A DNA stretch of 64,000 nt from Nitrospira sp. (GTDB lineage: Bacteria > Nitrospirota > Nitrospiria > Nitrospirales > Nitrospiraceae). The stretch spans positions 483,151 through 547,150 of the forward strand of contig SWDI01000002.1 of assembly GCA_005116955.1 (NCBI GenBank), given 5' to 3'. Positions 17,978 to 27,087 of the stretch are shown here, in pieces (the first letter of the stretch is position 1; each line of letters starts with the position of its first letter). A program made the position numbers and the translations under genes. A model generated the notes under the pieces. It did no database searches, was not told the DNA's origin, and saw nothing but the letters and a program-made list of their open reading frames with translations.

Positions 17978-18758
17978 GTCCCAACGCCCTCAGAAGCTCA
18001 TCAATCGTGAATTGCAGTCGCTCAATTTCTCGGACTAACAGTTCCGTCACAAACGGCGCGGACAGCGACATCACCGCCAACCCGCCGGCGATCGTGACAG
18101 GGAAACTCAAAACAAACACGTTAATCTGACTGACCGCCCGTCCCAACAACGCAAGAAGAATATTGATTAGTAAAATGATGACGAGGACGGGTGCCGCTAA
18201 CTTCAATCCCAGGAGGAACATGTTCTGAGAGAGGCGGAGAATAGCCTCACCCATTTCACCAGGGACGGACGCACCGAATGCCGGAATGGACTCATAGCTC
18301 GAGATAATGGTCGCCACCAGCAACAGATGTCCGTTCAGCGAGAGAAAGAGGAGGGTCGCCAGGAGAGTGAAGTATTGGCCGATGATAGGGGTGTGCTCGG
18401 CCGTCGCAGGATCGAACAGTTGGACCACGCCGAACCCCATCTGCACGCCGATCAGCTCTCCGGCCAGTTCGAGCGCACCGAAAAATAATCGTACGGCCAG
18501 CCCGATCGCTAAACCAATGACCATTTCACTGACAAGCCCGGAGGCCAAGACGATAGGATCATAGGGCACGACGGGAAGTTGGACTAAAGGAGCCAACAGC
18601 ACTCCCAACGCCAGGACGAGGGCCAGTTTGACTTTCGCCGGAACGGCTCGCCCGCTCAACACCGGCAACGCAGCCAACAGCCCACCGATACGGGAAATAA
18701 GGACCAAGAATCCTTGGAATTCCGGAAGGAGAATCTGGATGGTCTGCGTCAGCGCCAT
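17970..18758 (-). CDS. fliR: FliR, export gate membrane protein
   Basis: Polytopic component of the FliPQR channel, 262 residues with six hydrophobic segments and the motif GVQMGFGVVQLFDP. The ATG at 18758 has AGAGGG just upstream; an in-frame start 15 codons earlier is less likely. The 215-bp spacer to fliQ is unusual for this tightly packed operon and contains an open frame (18766-18984) that I do not believe is a gene. Confidence 0.93.
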   Translation of the reverse strand: MALTQTIQILLPEFQGFLVLISRIGGLLAALPVLSGRAVPAKVKLALVLALGVLLAPLVQLPVVPYDPIVLASGLVSEMVIGLAIGLAVRLFFGALELAGELIGVQMGFGVVQLFDPATAEHTPIIGQYFTLLATLLFLSLNGHLLLVATIISSYESIPAFGASVPGEMGEAILRLSQNMFLLGLKLAAPVLVIILLINILLALLGRAVSQINVFVLSFPVTIAGGLAVMSLSAPFVTELLVREIERLQFTIDELLRALGHG

Positions 18759-18973
18759 GTCCCTCTTAAGGCTTCGCCAAGTTTTTAACGGGAATAGCGG
18801 CATAAGGGATGTTCACAATGGCCGCTGTTCTCACGCGCACAACCCCGACGCATCGACTCCTGCTACTCCTCAAGCGAAACCGCAGCAAACGAGGGACCGC
18901 AGCATACCGGCTGGGGTACTTTGAGGGCCGATGCGTTGCGAGAACACAGCTGGCAGCCATTTTCAACATCCCG

Positions 18974-19243
18974 CTAATGCACATAGTTGGGAATATTCAT
19001 CAAGAGATCAGCCATGTAGGTGGTCATGGTGTTCAACATCCAGGGGAGAAAGAACAGCAACGCCACAAACAAGACCACCACTTTCGGAACAAACGTGAGC
19101 GTGGCTTCGTTCAGTTGCGTCATGGCCTGGAGCGCACTAATAGCCAGGCCGATGAACAAACTAAGCCCCAGAATCGGTGCCGACACCAACAACGTCGTTT
19201 CCAACGCTTGCCTGGCCAATTCCGTTACCATTTCTGGTGTCAC
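18974..19243 (-). CDS. fliQ: FliQ, export gate membrane protein
   Basis: Two-helix membrane protein of the FliPQR channel, 89 residues, exactly the family length if the GTG at 19243 (VTPEMVTELARQALE) is the start; AGAGGG lies eight bases upstream. The core ETTLLVSAPILGLSLFIGL and the LNEATLTFVPK motif are conserved. 62 bp downstream of fliP. Confidence 0.93.
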   Translation of the reverse strand: MTPEMVTELARQALETTLLVSAPILGLSLFIGLAISALQAMTQLNEATLTFVPKVVVLFVALLFFLPWMLNTMTTYMADLLMNIPNYVH

Positions 19244-19305
19244 GTGATCATCCCTCTTCTCGACACTTGACCATCCGGTGTCGTCTATCGACAAACCGCT
19301 CAGCC

Positions 19306-20073
19306 TTAGTGAAAACTTCTCACCATGGACCCCACGACCAAGTACCAACCATCGGCCAAGACGAACAAGATCAACTTGAACGGCAGCGAAATCACGACAG
19401 GCGGAAGCAGCATCATGCCCATCGACATGAGAATACTGGCCACAACCATATCGACAATGAGAAAAGGGATATAGATTAAGAATCCAATTTGAAAGGCAAT
19501 CCGCAGCTCGCTCAGAATGAAAGCCGGGATGATCGCCTGGGTTGGCACGTCCTCAACCCGATCTGGTTTTGGCACGTGACTCAGCTTGATGAACAGTTCG
19601 AGATCCTTTTCCCTTACCTGACGCAGCATAAAGCCTCGCACCGGCTCGATGCCCTTCTTCCACGCCTCTTCATAAGAGATCTGCTCAGCCATCAATGGTT
19701 GGAGCGCATTGTTGTAGACGGCCTGCCCCACCGGAGCCATGATGAACATCGTCAGAAACAACGCCAAGGACAGCAACACTTGATTGGGAGGAACGGACTG
19801 CGTTCCGAGCGCTTGTCGGAGAAAGGCCAACACAATAACGATCCTGGTAAAGGACGTCACCATGATGAACAAGGCCGGTGCCAAGGAGAGCACCGTGAGC
19901 AGAATGAGGATCTGGATCACCACCGCGGTTTGTTTCGGGCCATCTGCGCCAAAGTCGATGCTCACCGATGGGCCCGCGGCTACCGCTTCTGAGAGCGGCA
20001 TCACAAGCAGCATGATCCATCCGAGGAGACCCCCCCAGAATATGTGCGCGTGCGACTCGTGCTTATCGGCCAT
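19306..20073 (-). CDS. fliP: FliP, export gate membrane protein
   Basis: Main pore subunit of the flagellar export gate. N-terminal signal-like segment (WGGLLGWIMLLVMPLSEAVAAG), the family core LAPALFIMVTSFTRIVIVLAFLRQALGTQ and four membrane segments; 255 residues. ATG 20073 is preceded by AAGGG five bases upstream; the open frame continues upstream but only through fliO. Overlaps fliO by 11 bp. Confidence 0.95.
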   Translation of the reverse strand: MADKHESHAHIFWGGLLGWIMLLVMPLSEAVAAGPSVSIDFGADGPKQTAVVIQILILLTVLSLAPALFIMVTSFTRIVIVLAFLRQALGTQSVPPNQVLLSLALFLTMFIMAPVGQAVYNNALQPLMAEQISYEEAWKKGIEPVRGFMLRQVREKDLELFIKLSHVPKPDRVEDVPTQAIIPAFILSELRIAFQIGFLIYIPFLIVDMVVASILMSMGMMLLPPVVISLPFKLILFVLADGWYLVVGSMVRSFH

Positions 20074-20470
20074 GAAGTCCCTTGTTATGATGCAATGCAC
20101 CGAACGGGAGACGCCGCACCCAAGACGCAAACTTTTCCTGAGAGGCCGGCGCCGCTTCGGTGGAGGCGTTCTCGCTGTTGAGAGAGAGTAATGCCCGCAA
20201 TTCGGCTGAATCGCTGATGCGTCCGAGCGGAACAAGATCGGTCGCGGTCGTCCCCACAATCAAATATTCTCCCGCAACCGACACGACGGAAATGGTCTTG
20301 CGCGGAGCGATATAGCCACTCGCCAAGACTTGTACGAGCGGACGCCCGCCGGCCACTCCCAGTCGTTGCCCCATCACTCGCCGGACCGCCACCGCGACAA
20401 CCCCCATCAACACCAGCACGATGGCCAGGGCTGAGACGGTGCGGAACAGGCTCTCCCATAGATCAATCAC
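20063..20470 (-). CDS. fliO: FliO, export gate assembly factor
   Basis: Bitopic membrane protein that helps assemble FliP. One N-terminal hydrophobic segment (VSALAIVLVLMGVVAVAV) and a cytosolic domain with LGVAGGRPLVQVLASGYIAPRK and VAGEYLIVGTT; 135 residues. Assignment is from these motifs and from its place between fliN and fliP. Confidence 0.88.
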   Translation of the reverse strand: MIDLWESLFRTVSALAIVLVLMGVVAVAVRRVMGQRLGVAGGRPLVQVLASGYIAPRKTISVVSVAGEYLIVGTTATDLVPLGRISDSAELRALLSLNSENASTEAAPASQEKFASWVRRLPFGALHHNKGLHGR

Positions 20471-20489
20471 GGCCTCTCCCTCGGATCAT

Positions 20490-20864
20490 TCAGCGCAGGT
20501 GTTGCACGCGTTCCGCCGCACTCACCACATCCGTCAAGCGAATACCAAATTTCTCGTTGACGACCACGACTTCACCACGCGCCACCAACTTGTTGTTCAC
20601 CATCACTTCCATCGGCTCGCCTGCGAGTTTATCCAGCTCAATGACGGAGCCTTGCGCGAGTTGCAACAGATCCCGAATGGCCATCTTAGTGGATCCGACA
20701 TACACGGCGACGCTCATGGGAATATCCAAAATGAAATCGATATTCTTGGGAGTTCCGCCCGTCTCTGCGTTTTGGACAGACGGAAACGAAGCCGGCTGCG
20801 GGGACGGGCTCCCGGTCGTCTGAGAATCGAAATGCGTTGCGGAGTCTGATTCAGCCATAGTCAC
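20490..20864 (-). CDS. fliN: FliN, C-ring switch protein
   Basis: Switch-complex subunit that forms the lower C-ring with FliM. The SpoA domain occupies the C-terminal 80 residues (VAVYVGSTKMAIRDLLQLAQ start, GEVVVVNEKFGIRLTDVV end), with a Ser/Pro-rich N-terminal extension of about 40 residues. GAGAG precedes the ATG. Located 13 bp downstream of fliM. Confidence 0.93.
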   Translation of the reverse strand: MTMAESDSATHFDSQTTGSPSPQPASFPSVQNAETGGTPKNIDFILDIPMSVAVYVGSTKMAIRDLLQLAQGSVIELDKLAGEPMEVMVNNKLVARGEVVVVNEKFGIRLTDVVSAAERVQHLR

Positions 20865-20877
20865 TCTCTCGATGATG

Positions 20878-21858
20878 TCACGACTCGTTCAAGACTTTGG
20901 TCACGCGGCATGCGTGATTGCCCTTGTAAATTCCAGGACTGCCCTGAAATTTGTGATGTCCCTCGATATAGCAGTCGAGTGGATCTCCTGGATGTTGATC
21001 GAGTAAGATCACGTCGCCCGGTGAAAAATTCAGCACGTCTTTCACCGTGACCGTGGCGGTCCCCAGTCGTACCGCAACCGGAAGTGGACACTCGTGCAAT
21101 CGCTCTTGGAATCGCTGACCCCACTCGCCGCTTTGATCGAGTTGATCGGAGACGAGACCAGAATAGAGCTTCTCTTTGATCGGCTCGAGCATGCTGTAGG
21201 GATACACAATGTACAGCTCCCTGGCCGTTTCTCCCATGATGACCTGTAATGTGACGACGACGGTGATTTCAGATGCGGTCACCACCATCGCGAACTGAGG
21301 GTTGCTCTCAGACCGCACATACTCCACCTTGATCGGCGCGACGGCATGCCACGCCTTTTCCAGGTCGATAAGCGATTGGAGCAACAACTTTCTAATGATC
21401 CGCAGTTGGACGGGCGTGAAGTCTCGCCCCTCAGGCTTCACGTGGGTCTGCCCTTTGCCCCCAAAGAAGTAGTCCACAATCAGGTACACAAGGAACGCGT
21501 CCATTACGAAGAGTGCGCTACCCCGTAATGGCGCCATATGAAACACGTTCAACGATGAAGGCATCGGAACCTTTTTCAAGAACTCACCGAATTTGATCAC
21601 CTGTGTCCCGACGACAGCAAAATCAACAGCCTCCCGAAACATACTGGTCCAGACAACCGATTGGCGACGAATGAATCGGTCGTTGATCATTTCCATGGTC
21701 GGCATCCGCCCACGGATGATTCGCTCCTGATTGAACAGATCGTATCCCTTGACGCCCGTGGTTTCCTGGGCAGTGTCCTTCGGAGTCGTATCCACATCAC
21801 CGGAGACGACGCCCTTTAATAGCGCGTCAATTTCGTCCTGCGAGAGAATTTTTTCCAT
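20878..21858 (-). CDS. fliM: FliM, C-ring switch protein
   Basis: Middle C-ring subunit and receptor of CheY-P. The N-terminus EKILSQDEIDALLKGV is the canonical CheY-binding/EIDALL motif; the middle domain contains GSALFVMDAFLVYLIVDYFFGG and the C-terminus is a SpoA domain. 326 residues, typical. 11 bp downstream of fliL. Confidence 0.96.
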   Translation of the reverse strand: MEKILSQDEIDALLKGVVSGDVDTTPKDTAQETTGVKGYDLFNQERIIRGRMPTMEMINDRFIRRQSVVWTSMFREAVDFAVVGTQVIKFGEFLKKVPMPSSLNVFHMAPLRGSALFVMDAFLVYLIVDYFFGGKGQTHVKPEGRDFTPVQLRIIRKLLLQSLIDLEKAWHAVAPIKVEYVRSESNPQFAMVVTASEITVVVTLQVIMGETARELYIVYPYSMLEPIKEKLYSGLVSDQLDQSGEWGQRFQERLHECPLPVAVRLGTATVTVKDVLNFSPGDVILLDQHPGDPLDCYIEGHHKFQGSPGIYKGNHACRVTKVLNES

Positions 21859-21869
21859 AGTGCCCGCTG

Positions 21870-22421
21870 TTACTGAACGACAAATTCCGTAAAGTAGGCC
21901 GATCGGACTCCCGGCTTCTTCAGGAGCCCGTTGACGCGCTGTGTAATTTCATCACGTAGCTGGAATTTCCCCTGCGTCGTTCTGACTGCATTGACGTCCT
22001 TGCTGCTGAGCAAGACCAGGACCGCATCCCGTATCTGAGGGATGCGCGCGGACAGTTCAGTAGAGACCGCTTCGCTGTCCGCCTCGAGTTTGAGGGTTAA
22101 TTTCAAATACCGCACGTCCGGAGTGTCCGCGAGATTGACAATGAAGGGATCCAAATCAAACATGACGCCAGACGAAGCGGCCTGACCATGCTTGCCACCA
22201 GCCTCGCTCTTAGACTCGACCTTTTCCTCGGCATCACCTTTATGGTCCTCTGAAGTTTCAGCCCCTTTACTGGCCCCCCCAAGGAATTTGACTACTACGA
22301 ATGCCCCACCGATCCCGAATACCAAGGCAATGACTGAGACAATAATGAGCAGTTTGATGGGGAACGCCGGAGCGGGGGCCGCTACGGGAGCTTTTTCGTC
22401 ACCTGCGGCTGCATCTGCCAT
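21870..22421 (-). CDS. fliL: FliL, basal-body-associated membrane protein
   Basis: Single-pass inner-membrane protein that surrounds and stabilises the stator. Hydrophobic segment IKLLIIVSVIALVFGIGGAF near residues 22-42, an acidic/Gly linker, then the periplasmic domain with DPFIVNLADTPDVRYLKLTL and the C-terminal ending YFTEFVVQ. GGAGGAG precedes the ATG. It opens the fliLMNOPQR-flhBA-flhFG-fliA unit, with a sigma54 promoter 40 bp upstream. Confidence 0.94.
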   Translation of the reverse strand: MADAAAGDEKAPVAAPAPAFPIKLLIIVSVIALVFGIGGAFVVVKFLGGASKGAETSEDHKGDAEEKVESKSEAGGKHGQAASSGVMFDLDPFIVNLADTPDVRYLKLTLKLEADSEAVSTELSARIPQIRDAVLVLLSSKDVNAVRTTQGKFQLRDEITQRVNGLLKKPGVRSAYFTEFVVQ

Positions 22422-22460
22422 AACTCCTCCTCGATTAACTCGCTGGCCCGGTGCGGAGAC

Positions 22461-22476
22461 TGCAATGCATATGCCA
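22461..22476 (-). promoter_or_regulatory. sigma54 promoter of the fliL-to-fliA unit
   Basis: Minus strand TGGCATATGCATTGCA, correctly spaced GG/GC, one mismatch to the -24/-12 consensus. Predicted start near 22450, about 30 bases before the fliL ATG. Same GGCAT variant as at flgF, flgB and the TPR gene. Confidence 0.86.
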
Positions 22477-22575
22477 CTACACTTGGCGACTCATCGGCAG
22501 CAAGAATCATGAATCACCATATCTGACGCATGCTCCCATACGACATACATCACGCACGACAGGGCACAGTAGCTT

Positions 22576-22616
22576 CCTGTCAAGCAACCTCTTGACACCG
22601 TCAAGAAGCTGACAGG
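22576..22616 (-). promoter_or_regulatory. nested inverted repeats, candidate activator site
   Basis: Inner palindrome CTTGAC-ACC-GTCAAG (22591-22605) inside an outer CCTGTCA/TGACAGG pair (22576-22616). It lies about 130-165 bp upstream of the predicted fliL start, the usual distance for an enhancer bound by an NtrC-type activator. Eleven bases of it (CTTGACGGTGT, other strand) recur at 27140 upstream of fliK. Alternatively it forms a hairpin in the flgE mRNA trailer. Confidence 0.4.
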
Positions 22617-22676
22617 GCATACGTTGACGGTCAGAGTAGAGACTGACACCTGAAGAGAGCGCAGTGAAGGACGGGA

Positions 22677-22705
22677 GGGCTGGGAACGACGATCGCTCCC
22701 AGCCC
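22677..22705 (-). terminator. hairpin downstream of flgE
   Basis: Perfect 9-bp stem (GGGCTGGGA with TCCCAGCCC) whose loop can form three more pairs (CGA/TCG). It begins 18 bp after the flgE stop. There is no strong T-tract, so it may be an mRNA-stabilising or partial terminator between flgE and fliL. Confidence 0.6.
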
Positions 22706-22723
22706 CACCAAGAAAGAATGGAT

Positions 22724-24460
22724 CTACCGTTTCAGATTAACCAATTCCTGTAGGATTTCGTCGGACGTGGTAATCACGCGCGAGTTCGCCTGAAACCCGC
22801 GCTGTGCCTGGATCATATCGATAAAACTTTCTCCGAGGTCGACATTCGACAATTCCAACGAATTGGATAAAACCCGTCCAAGCCCCGCACTGTCCGGGGT
22901 TCCCGTGACCGGCTGGCCGGAATTCCCGGACTGCGCAAAGGTGTTTTTCCCAGTCCTCGTCAACCCAATGGGATCTGGGAAGCGTGCGAGCACCACCTGC
23001 GCCAACGCGCGCAGCTGACCGTTCGAAAAACGGCCATTGATGATGCCGTTCCCATCCACGGAGAAGGCCTGGAGCGAGCCGGCGGCAAACCCATCCTGCG
23101 TTTGCTGCACGAGCGCCGAGGTCGACCCGAACTGTGTCGTTCCATCGAGTCCGCTCCCGCCCTCGGTCGTCACGCTGGTCCCGAAATTCATGGCAAGCAG
23201 CTGGTCTGGCGTCGCACCGTTAAAGTCGATCTGTAACTCTCCCGGCACCGTGCCGGACGTCCCCGCTGCAGTCCCATCATCGTACCGAATCACCGTGCTC
23301 TCTCGATCCAACGTCCCATCCGTCCCGAACGTTAACGTGCCGGACCCAACCCGAACAATGCCCAAGCTAGCCTCGATATTGCTCGAATGATAGTTTGCCG
23401 TGACGACGTCAGACGCGGCTGTCACCGTGTTGTAGTTCCAGCTGTTGTCACCGATCTTTGTGAAATACGTCGTCAGCAGATGACTATTACCCAGAGTATC
23501 AAACACCGTCATCGAGGTCGAAAAGTTCGAGCTGGCGGGTGGATCCGTGAGTTGAAAGTCCGTGCCGGTGGTCGACGTCGGCGCCAGCATGTTGAGATTG
23601 GCCCCCAGCGTGTCGCCGCCGTTTGCCGTCACCACCACCGTTCCGGTACCGGTCGTGGAATTGTTCGTCGTCCCCGTCATGCCGGACGCAAAGGTGAAAA
23701 TATTGGATGCATTGACTGACGCCGTAAATCCCGCATAGGCAGCGGCTTTGAACGGATCGTTAGGGACCAACGCGCGCACGGCATTTTGAACCGCCGTGGC
23801 CAGCGCCGAGCCGGTCAACCCGTTCGCCACGGTTATCGTCCGAACCCCGTCCCCATTCAGATTGATATTGAATGAAGTGTTCCCGGCTGCGGTGGTGGTC
23901 ACCGACGCCGCGGACCCCACGATGTTGCCGCGCACACCCGTCCTCGGTGTGGCTGAATTCAAGTTGGCAGCAACAAAGGCCGTGGTCGTGGCCCGCGGCG
24001 ATGCGGTGGTGGAAGGCAGCGACACATCCCCGATCGTGCCGGTGATGGTGCCGGCGGTATCGGCCAGAAAACCCTGCAATTTGAATCCTGTCGGATCGAC
24101 CACATTGTTGTCCTTATCGAGCCGAAACAGACCGGCACGGGAATAGAAGGTGGCATTCTGCGAATCTCTCACGATGAAAAATCCATTGCCGTCTATGGCC
24201 AGGTCCAGCACATTGGACGAGGTCGCGAGCGACCCTTGAGAGAAGCTCCCCTGCACCGACGTCAGCGCCACGCCAATCCCGGTCTGCACCGACCCTGACC
24301 CTCCTGAAATCGAGGAACTGATCAAGTCCGCAAAGGTCGCCTTGCTCCCCTTGAAGCCGACGGTACTGAGATTGGCAATGTTGTTGCCGATGACGGAGAG
24401 CGCCGTGCCATTGGCGTTGAGTCCGCTGACTCCTGAAAACAATGACGACAGAATTCCCAT
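22724..24460 (-). CDS. flgE: FlgE, flagellar hook protein
   Basis: Structural subunit of the hook. N-terminal ALSVIGNNIANLSTVGFKGS and C-terminal VDLGESFIDMIQAQRGFQAN signatures flank a large surface region; at 578 residues it is longer than the enterobacterial protein (about 400) but within the range of other phyla. AAGGAGG lies nine bases before the ATG. Downstream of flgD, the hook cap gene. Confidence 0.94.
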   Translation of the reverse strand: MGILSSLFSGVSGLNANGTALSVIGNNIANLSTVGFKGSKATFADLISSSISGGSGSVQTGIGVALTSVQGSFSQGSLATSSNVLDLAIDGNGFFIVRDSQNATFYSRAGLFRLDKDNNVVDPTGFKLQGFLADTAGTITGTIGDVSLPSTTASPRATTTAFVAANLNSATPRTGVRGNIVGSAASVTTTAAGNTSFNINLNGDGVRTITVANGLTGSALATAVQNAVRALVPNDPFKAAAYAGFTASVNASNIFTFASGMTGTTNNSTTGTGTVVVTANGGDTLGANLNMLAPTSTTGTDFQLTDPPASSNFSTSMTVFDTLGNSHLLTTYFTKIGDNSWNYNTVTAASDVVTANYHSSNIEASLGIVRVGSGTLTFGTDGTLDRESTVIRYDDGTAAGTSGTVPGELQIDFNGATPDQLLAMNFGTSVTTEGGSGLDGTTQFGSTSALVQQTQDGFAAGSLQAFSVDGNGIINGRFSNGQLRALAQVVLARFPDPIGLTRTGKNTFAQSGNSGQPVTGTPDSAGLGRVLSNSLELSNVDLGESFIDMIQAQRGFQANSRVITTSDEILQELVNLKR

Positions 24461-24502
24461 GGGTGCAGACCTCCTTCTTCAACCGGTTCGGATAAGTCTC
24501 GC

Positions 24503-25162
24503 CTATTGCACTTCCTCAATATCAGACGGATCCACGGATAACGCTCCGACAGCCAGCTTTGCTTGTCCCTCCTCCATACGCACACCCGTCACCGTCAGCT
24601 GCGCATGGCCCTTGGCAAGAACCGATGCACCCTGGCGATCGACAGCAGCGATGACATACTCATACACACCGGCCGCCATCGCGACACCTTTTTGATTCTT
24701 CCCGTCCCATTCCACCTTGTTCAGCCCCGCTTCAAGTCCCTTGGAGTCCAACGTTCGCACGACCTGACGATTTTCATCTAAAATCGTAATCTGGACGCGA
24801 GCCGCACTCTTTTCGAGAGCATAGGTCAGCGAGGCCTTATCCTTACCCTGCTCCAACTGCGTGAGCGTCTGATCAATGCTAATGCGGCGACCGACCATGG
24901 GCAGCAGCGTGAACTGCAAGGAGGCGTTTTGCGCATCAAGACTCTTCTGAAGGAGTTGTGACTGCTTTGCCGTCTGTTCCAACTGACTGAATTGAGTAAG
25001 TTGTGAGACAAATTCGGCATTGTCGGTTGGTTTTAAAGGGTCCTGGTTTTTTAATTGCGTGACGAGCAATTTCAAAAAATCATCCTGTCCTAGTTGTTGA
25101 GGTCCGGTTTTGCGCGCGGTCGCTGGAGTTCCCGACGAGTTGAGTGGCGATACATCGATCAT
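24503..25162 (-). CDS. flgD: FlgD, hook cap protein
   Basis: Scaffold for hook assembly. The conserved N-terminal GQDDFLKLLVTQLKNQDPLKP is followed by a beta-rich domain with QITILDENRQVVRTL-type sequence and a FlgD Ig-like segment (WDGKNQKGVAMAAGVYEY). 219 residues, typical. Between fliK and flgE. Confidence 0.95.
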   Translation of the reverse strand: MIDVSPLNSSGTPATARKTGPQQLGQDDFLKLLVTQLKNQDPLKPTDNAEFVSQLTQFSQLEQTAKQSQLLQKSLDAQNASLQFTLLPMVGRRISIDQTLTQLEQGKDKASLTYALEKSAARVQITILDENRQVVRTLDSKGLEAGLNKVEWDGKNQKGVAMAAGVYEYVIAAVDRQGASVLAKGHAQLTVTGVRMEEGQAKLAVGALSVDPSDIEEVQ

Positions 25163-25183
25163 GTCTGGTCTCTCCCTTCTGAT

Positions 25184-27034
25184 CTACGCCACGACATTCA
25201 AGAGGCCATGGCGAGATGTGCGTGAGGCATCTGGTCGGTCTGAACTCTGCCCCCAGGGTGTTCCCGTCGATCCCTGATGCCGACTGTGCCCCTGTTCCGG
25301 AGACGAGTCCTGTTGGAACGAACGACCGGCACTCTGACGATCGATGTCCACACGGAATTGTCCCATGTCCAACCCGTTCGCTTGCAACGCGGCTTGCAGA
25401 CGATCCTGTCCGTTGACGAGCACCTGACCCACCTCAAGTCTGTCGGCTGAGAAATGGGCATGCACCATATCGTTCGTCATGGCCACGCGAATATTCACAT
25501 GGCCCAGGTCGGGCTGTGCCACATCAAACACCACCGATCGCGTCATGAACCGCACCGACGACTCAGCCGTCTCCTGGGAAGGTATGGCTGGTTGCGCCGG
25601 AGTCATCACAGTGGGAGTGGGAGAAGGGAGTGGACTGGAGACGACACGCCCATGAGCGCCGGCCATCATCGACTCTGTTGCCGGTCCGCCAGAAACTGGA
25701 CGGTCAATGACCGTTGCCTGCGGTAGTTTCGTTTCAGCCTGATCGCGTTGAGCGTTGAGTTGCTCACCCCAGAGCTCGCTGAAATGCTCGGCCCCACCGG
25801 AATCCACGCGCTGTCCCTGTTGCCCCCCCCATGGCGCCCGCACTCCGCTATCCTGCATGTCACGAAGGGATTGCACATACCCGTTCATCTGCGCTGGCGT
25901 TGCGCGATCTGCCGATCCCTCATTGCGTATCACAGAGTCCGTCTTCGGAAGGTCCGGCTTGCCATCCGGTCCCCCCACCCCCAGAGCGACAGAAGAGACC
26001 CGGCGCACAATGGTCTCGGGCTGCAGAAGAACCGAACCGGATGGCGACTCCAGCGGTCCTGGACGAGACTCGACACGATGCGTCATCTCTGGATCGGCAT
26101 CATCGGCACTCATATGGGAGCCCGCCTTGACGACTTGAGCCTTGTGCGAATCACCGCCGGTGCCAATCACCGGCACGTCTGATCCATGGACAGGCAAATT
26201 CGACGTTGCATTCCGTTCATGACCAGCAAGAGAGTGGCCTTCCGTCGGATGGGATGCCGTCAGGGAAGCATTCATCGCCTTAGGCACCATCAACGGAGAC
26301 CTTGAAGAACCGCCGTCCGACTCAGCTTGCTGCTCAGAGACGGACTCCTTATCAGAAGAGTTCTCTTCTCCCTCCGTGGGAACATTTGTCCGGTCATCCA
26401 CGTGGGCCAGTCCCTGAGATGGAACCAGGGAGACGAACGGCATCGGGGCTTGCCCTTGAGAGTCAAAACCTGTCTGACTCGGTTGAGCCGTAGCTTCCAA
26501 AACGTTTCTAGAATCTTCAGCGCCCCTCGTTACATCGTCGCTGGATCTGTTTCCATCTTGGATTGTTTCCTCTGACGGTGATGCACTTGCGCGTTCAGCC
26601 TGAGTGGCAGAAGCATTCTGGGCTTGTGTTTCCCTCGATTGGGCCCCACGTTCAGACTTGTTCGTTGATCGCGCCTCAGCACGCTCGGCCGGAGTTGCAG
26701 AAGCATTCTGGGCTTGTGTTTCCTTCGATTGGGCCCCACGATCAGACTTATTCGTTGATCTCACCTCAGCACGCTCAGCCTGAGATGATGCAGCATTCTG
26801 ATCTTTTACTTCCCTCAATCGAGCCTGACGCTCGGCCATGCTCGCTGATCGCGCCTCTGCTGCTTCACGAGCCTCCATCCTCCGCTCGTCCGCACGAGCC
26901 CCTTGGAGCACAGCAGGAAAGCTTTTCCGGCTACCGCTGGAACTGGAAGCGGTCGAGGCCCGAGACGGTCTGACTCCCATATCGACAGGGGAACCGGATG
27001 AATGAGGAACTATGTCAGTAAGAGTAAAGTCCAC
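25184..27034 (-). CDS. fliK: FliK, hook-length control protein
   Basis: Secreted ruler that measures the hook and triggers the FlhB switch. The long, charged N-terminal two-thirds is low-complexity with a 30-residue tandem repeat; the C-terminal domain contains the FliK core LGHVNIRVAMTNDMVHAHFSADR region followed by the Gln/His/Ser-rich tail. Start uncertain: GTG 27034 is used (GAGG about ten bases upstream) because the frame-opening TTG at 27076 lies inside a sigma54 -12 element and would not be transcribed; ATG 26980 is another option. About 616 residues. Confidence 0.85.
   Translation of the reverse strand: MDFTLTDIVPHSSGSPVDMGVRPSRASTASSSSGSRKSFPAVLQGARADERRMEAREAAEARSASMAERQARLREVKDQNAASSQAERAEVRSTNKSDRGAQSKETQAQNASATPAERAEARSTNKSERGAQSRETQAQNASATQAERASASPSEETIQDGNRSSDDVTRGAEDSRNVLEATAQPSQTGFDSQGQAPMPFVSLVPSQGLAHVDDRTNVPTEGEENSSDKESVSEQQAESDGGSSRSPLMVPKAMNASLTASHPTEGHSLAGHERNATSNLPVHGSDVPVIGTGGDSHKAQVVKAGSHMSADDADPEMTHRVESRPGPLESPSGSVLLQPETIVRRVSSVALGVGGPDGKPDLPKTDSVIRNEGSADRATPAQMNGYVQSLRDMQDSGVRAPWGGQQGQRVDSGGAEHFSELWGEQLNAQRDQAETKLPQATVIDRPVSGGPATESMMAGAHGRVVSSPLPSPTPTVMTPAQPAIPSQETAESSVRFMTRSVVFDVAQPDLGHVNIRVAMTNDMVHAHFSADRLEVGQVLVNGQDRLQAALQANGLDMGQFRVDIDRQSAGRSFQQDSSPEQGHSRHQGSTGTPWGQSSDRPDASRTSRHGLLNVVA
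26591..26860 (-). repeat. 90-bp tandem repeat inside fliK
   Basis: Three consecutive units of 90 bp (30 codons) at about 26611, 26701 and 26791; the first two are nearly identical, the third diverged. Each encodes an ERAEARSTNKSERGAQS-type segment. In-frame repeats of this kind lengthen the FliK ruler without disturbing its ends. Confidence 0.8.
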
Positions 27035-27071
27035 GTACGCCAGTCCTCGTGTGATTCGAGCAAAGAGGGAA

Positions 27072-27087
27072 TACAAGCCTCATGCCA
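27072..27087 (-). promoter_or_regulatory. sigma54-like promoter of fliK-flgD-flgE
   Basis: Minus strand TGGCATGAGGCTTGTA. The -24 half is as good as in the other flagellar sigma54 promoters; the -12 half has T instead of C in the GC dinucleotide (TTGTA for TTGCA). Predicted start near 27061, leaving about 27 bases to the GTG at 27034. Confidence 0.6.

Noticed and set aside
18766-18984. 72-codon frame that fills the fliQ-fliR spacer
   Set aside because: Position is suggestive, but the sequence is strongly Arg/Ser-biased, has no ribosome site and no recognisable feature; treated as spacer.
26591-26860. Regular repeats considered as a CRISPR array
   Set aside because: Units are contiguous, in frame with fliK and have no spacers.
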